Of a stretch of DNA of 64,000 nt, positions 62,803 to 64,000 are shown in pieces. The DNA lies in contig QHBN01000042.1 in assembly GCA_003176995.1 (NCBI GenBank), forward strand, positions 27,820 through 91,819, given 5' to 3'. Every line of letters starts with the position of its first letter. Position 1 is the stretch's first letter. The notes below the pieces were generated by a model. It was not told the DNA's origin. It was given only the letters and a program-made list of their open reading frames with translations, and did no database searches. Made by a program: the position numbers and the translations under genes. This DNA comes from Candidatus Nitrosopolaris wilkensis (GTDB lineage Archaea; Thermoproteota; Nitrososphaeria; Nitrososphaerales; Nitrososphaeraceae).

Positions 62803-63999
62803 TCACGTTGCATTCAATAATCCCTTCAGGCGTGGAAATGCTGACTCTGCTACCTTGGACTTGTATCCTGTGTTGATGTCGAATTTGAATGTCTGTCCCT
62901 TCTTGATTATTCCTACGATGGCTACCTGATGCTTGATTCCGAACTTATCAGGTTTGTCCCTTGGACCGAATTGCAGTGTTATTATCTTGCTGTGCAGTAA
63001 AGTGAAGGTGTTTGTGAACGTCCCTTTGAGATGCATGAAGTGATCGACTCCTGGGAAGAATTGCAGATTTGCGAACTTGCCCCTGTTGTGTGTATCTAAG
63101 AATATCTGAATCAGTTGTGCCGCTGAATGCTGATGAGCTACCTCTTCGGTCACTATGACTATGATGTGATGATGATGTACATGATGTGCGTCCTCGTCGT
63201 CACGATCTATCTTCTTCACACAGAATATGATTAGATTACCGTGAATCTCGTCTACGTCTGTTACCTTGCAGAACTTGGGCGGAATTACTACTTGGGTTGT
63301 AGGCGTTAGTTTGTTCACTACTATCACTTGTGGTGCTGGTTTCACAACTACCCCTTGTGGATTGTTTATCACAGTATTTTGAATCACTTGGTTGTTTACT
63401 GTGGTTATTGTGTTGATGTTGTTGATGTTATTGACACCCTGGTTGTTTAGGATCGTGGGACCAATGTTGAGGTTCTGTTGTAATATATTTATCTGCTGCA
63501 GGAGATTGTTTGCAATTCCTACGTTAACCCCTAGTATAGGTACGATAATAGTACCGCCTGTCGGTGTTGGAGATACTGGCACTGTAGTATTCGTGATTGG
63601 TTTTGGCGGTGGGGTTGGAGGAGTGGGTGGGGGAGCAACCGGAGGAGTGGTCGTGTTACCTGTGGGCTGTGATGGAGGAAGATGTGCTATTGGACCTATA
63701 GGAGCAACTGGTAGGGTTCCGTTCGGATGAATTGAGTTGGTTTTATTCCCGATAGGTGTTAATCCCGGTCCTGTCGGTGTCGTTGCGTTTCTTGTAGAAT
63801 TGATTGGCTGTGGCGTAGTAGCCTTTGTAGGACTTACTGGAGTAGTAGGTGTCGTTGCCTTTTCCTGAGTAGGCGGTGTGTTGTTAGTAGTCTGAGGTTT
63901 CTCAGTAGTAGGCTGTGAATGAGTGCATGTCGAATTGTCTGTGCCTGTTCCACATCCTGCTATCGGTGCTAATGGCAGTTGTTGTTGTGCAGTGCTCGG
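62803..63999 (-). CDS. Large surface/secreted-type protein: Pro/Thr-rich N-terminal region, Asn/Gln-rich segment and His-rich C-terminal domain (5' end outside window)
   Basis: ORF 62803-63582 stays open upstream in the same frame to the window edge (PSTAQQQLPLAPIAGCGTGTDNSTCTHSQPTTEKPQTTNNTPPTQEKATTPTTP...TTPPVAPPPTPPTPPPKPITNTTVPVSPTPTGG); DDEDAHHVHHHHIIVIVTEEVAHQHS. Confidence 0.75.
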   Translation of the reverse strand, partial: PSTAQQQLPLAPIAGCGTGTDNSTCTHSQPTTEKPQTTNNTPPTQEKATTPTTPVSPTKATTPQPINSTRNATTPTGPGLTPIGNKTNSIHPNGTLPVAPIGPIAHLPPSQPTGNTTTPPVAPPPTPPTPPPKPITNTTVPVSPTPTGGTIIVPILGVNVGIANNLLQQINILQQNLNIGPTILNNQGVNNINNINTITTVNNQVIQNTVINNPQGVVVKPAPQVIVVNKLTPTTQVVIPPKFCKVTDVDEIHGNLIIFCVKKIDRDDEDAHHVHHHHIIVIVTEEVAHQHSAAQLIQIFLDTHNRGKFANLQFFPGVDHFMHLKGTFTNTFTLLHSKIITLQFGPRDKPDKFGIKHQVAIVGIIKKGQTFKFDINTGYKSKVAESAFPRLKGLLNAT

Positions 64000-64000
64000 A

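Overview
The window is chromosomal DNA that gene content identifies as ammonia-oxidising Thaumarchaeota/Nitrososphaerota-like (aRF1, Rpo7/Spt4, ScpA/ScpB, EndA, aCPSF1, TFE-beta, S8e/S30e/L40e, 3-carbon and branched-chain amino acid pathways). Most of it is ordinary housekeeping content: carAB, nadX/nadA/nadC, hom, cysS, ilvB-ilvN-leuA-leuB-ilvC, fbp-tpiA, gap, trpG-trpD. The most striking observation is in carB. The universally conserved N-terminal motif GEAGE|FDYSG is interrupted by exactly 22 nt (2431-2452), which shift the frame and bring in a stop codon. These 22 nt fold into a canonical archaeal bulge-helix-bulge (BHB): a 3-nt bulge (AA|A), a 4-bp central helix (GGCG/CGTT), a 3-nt bulge (AT|T) and a 5-bp inner hairpin (GTCAG-ACATT-CTGAC). 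Cutting each bulge after its second nucleotide, as archaeal splicing endonuclease does, precisely restores ...GEAGEFDYSGSQ.... I interpret this as a mini-intron in a protein-coding mRNA. The candidate enzyme, tRNA-intron endonuclease EndA, is encoded in the same window (18682-19233). Other notable items are a multiply frameshifted TFB pseudogene, a single-frameshift Rieske gene, small genes missing from the ORF track (S30e, L40e, YHS, zinc-ribbon/zinc-finger proteins), a fused double-SDR with a Y-x6-K motif, and a large His-rich surface-type protein next to a decayed Gly/Asn-repeat gene at the right edge. No tRNA, rRNA, CRISPR array or transposase could be supported.
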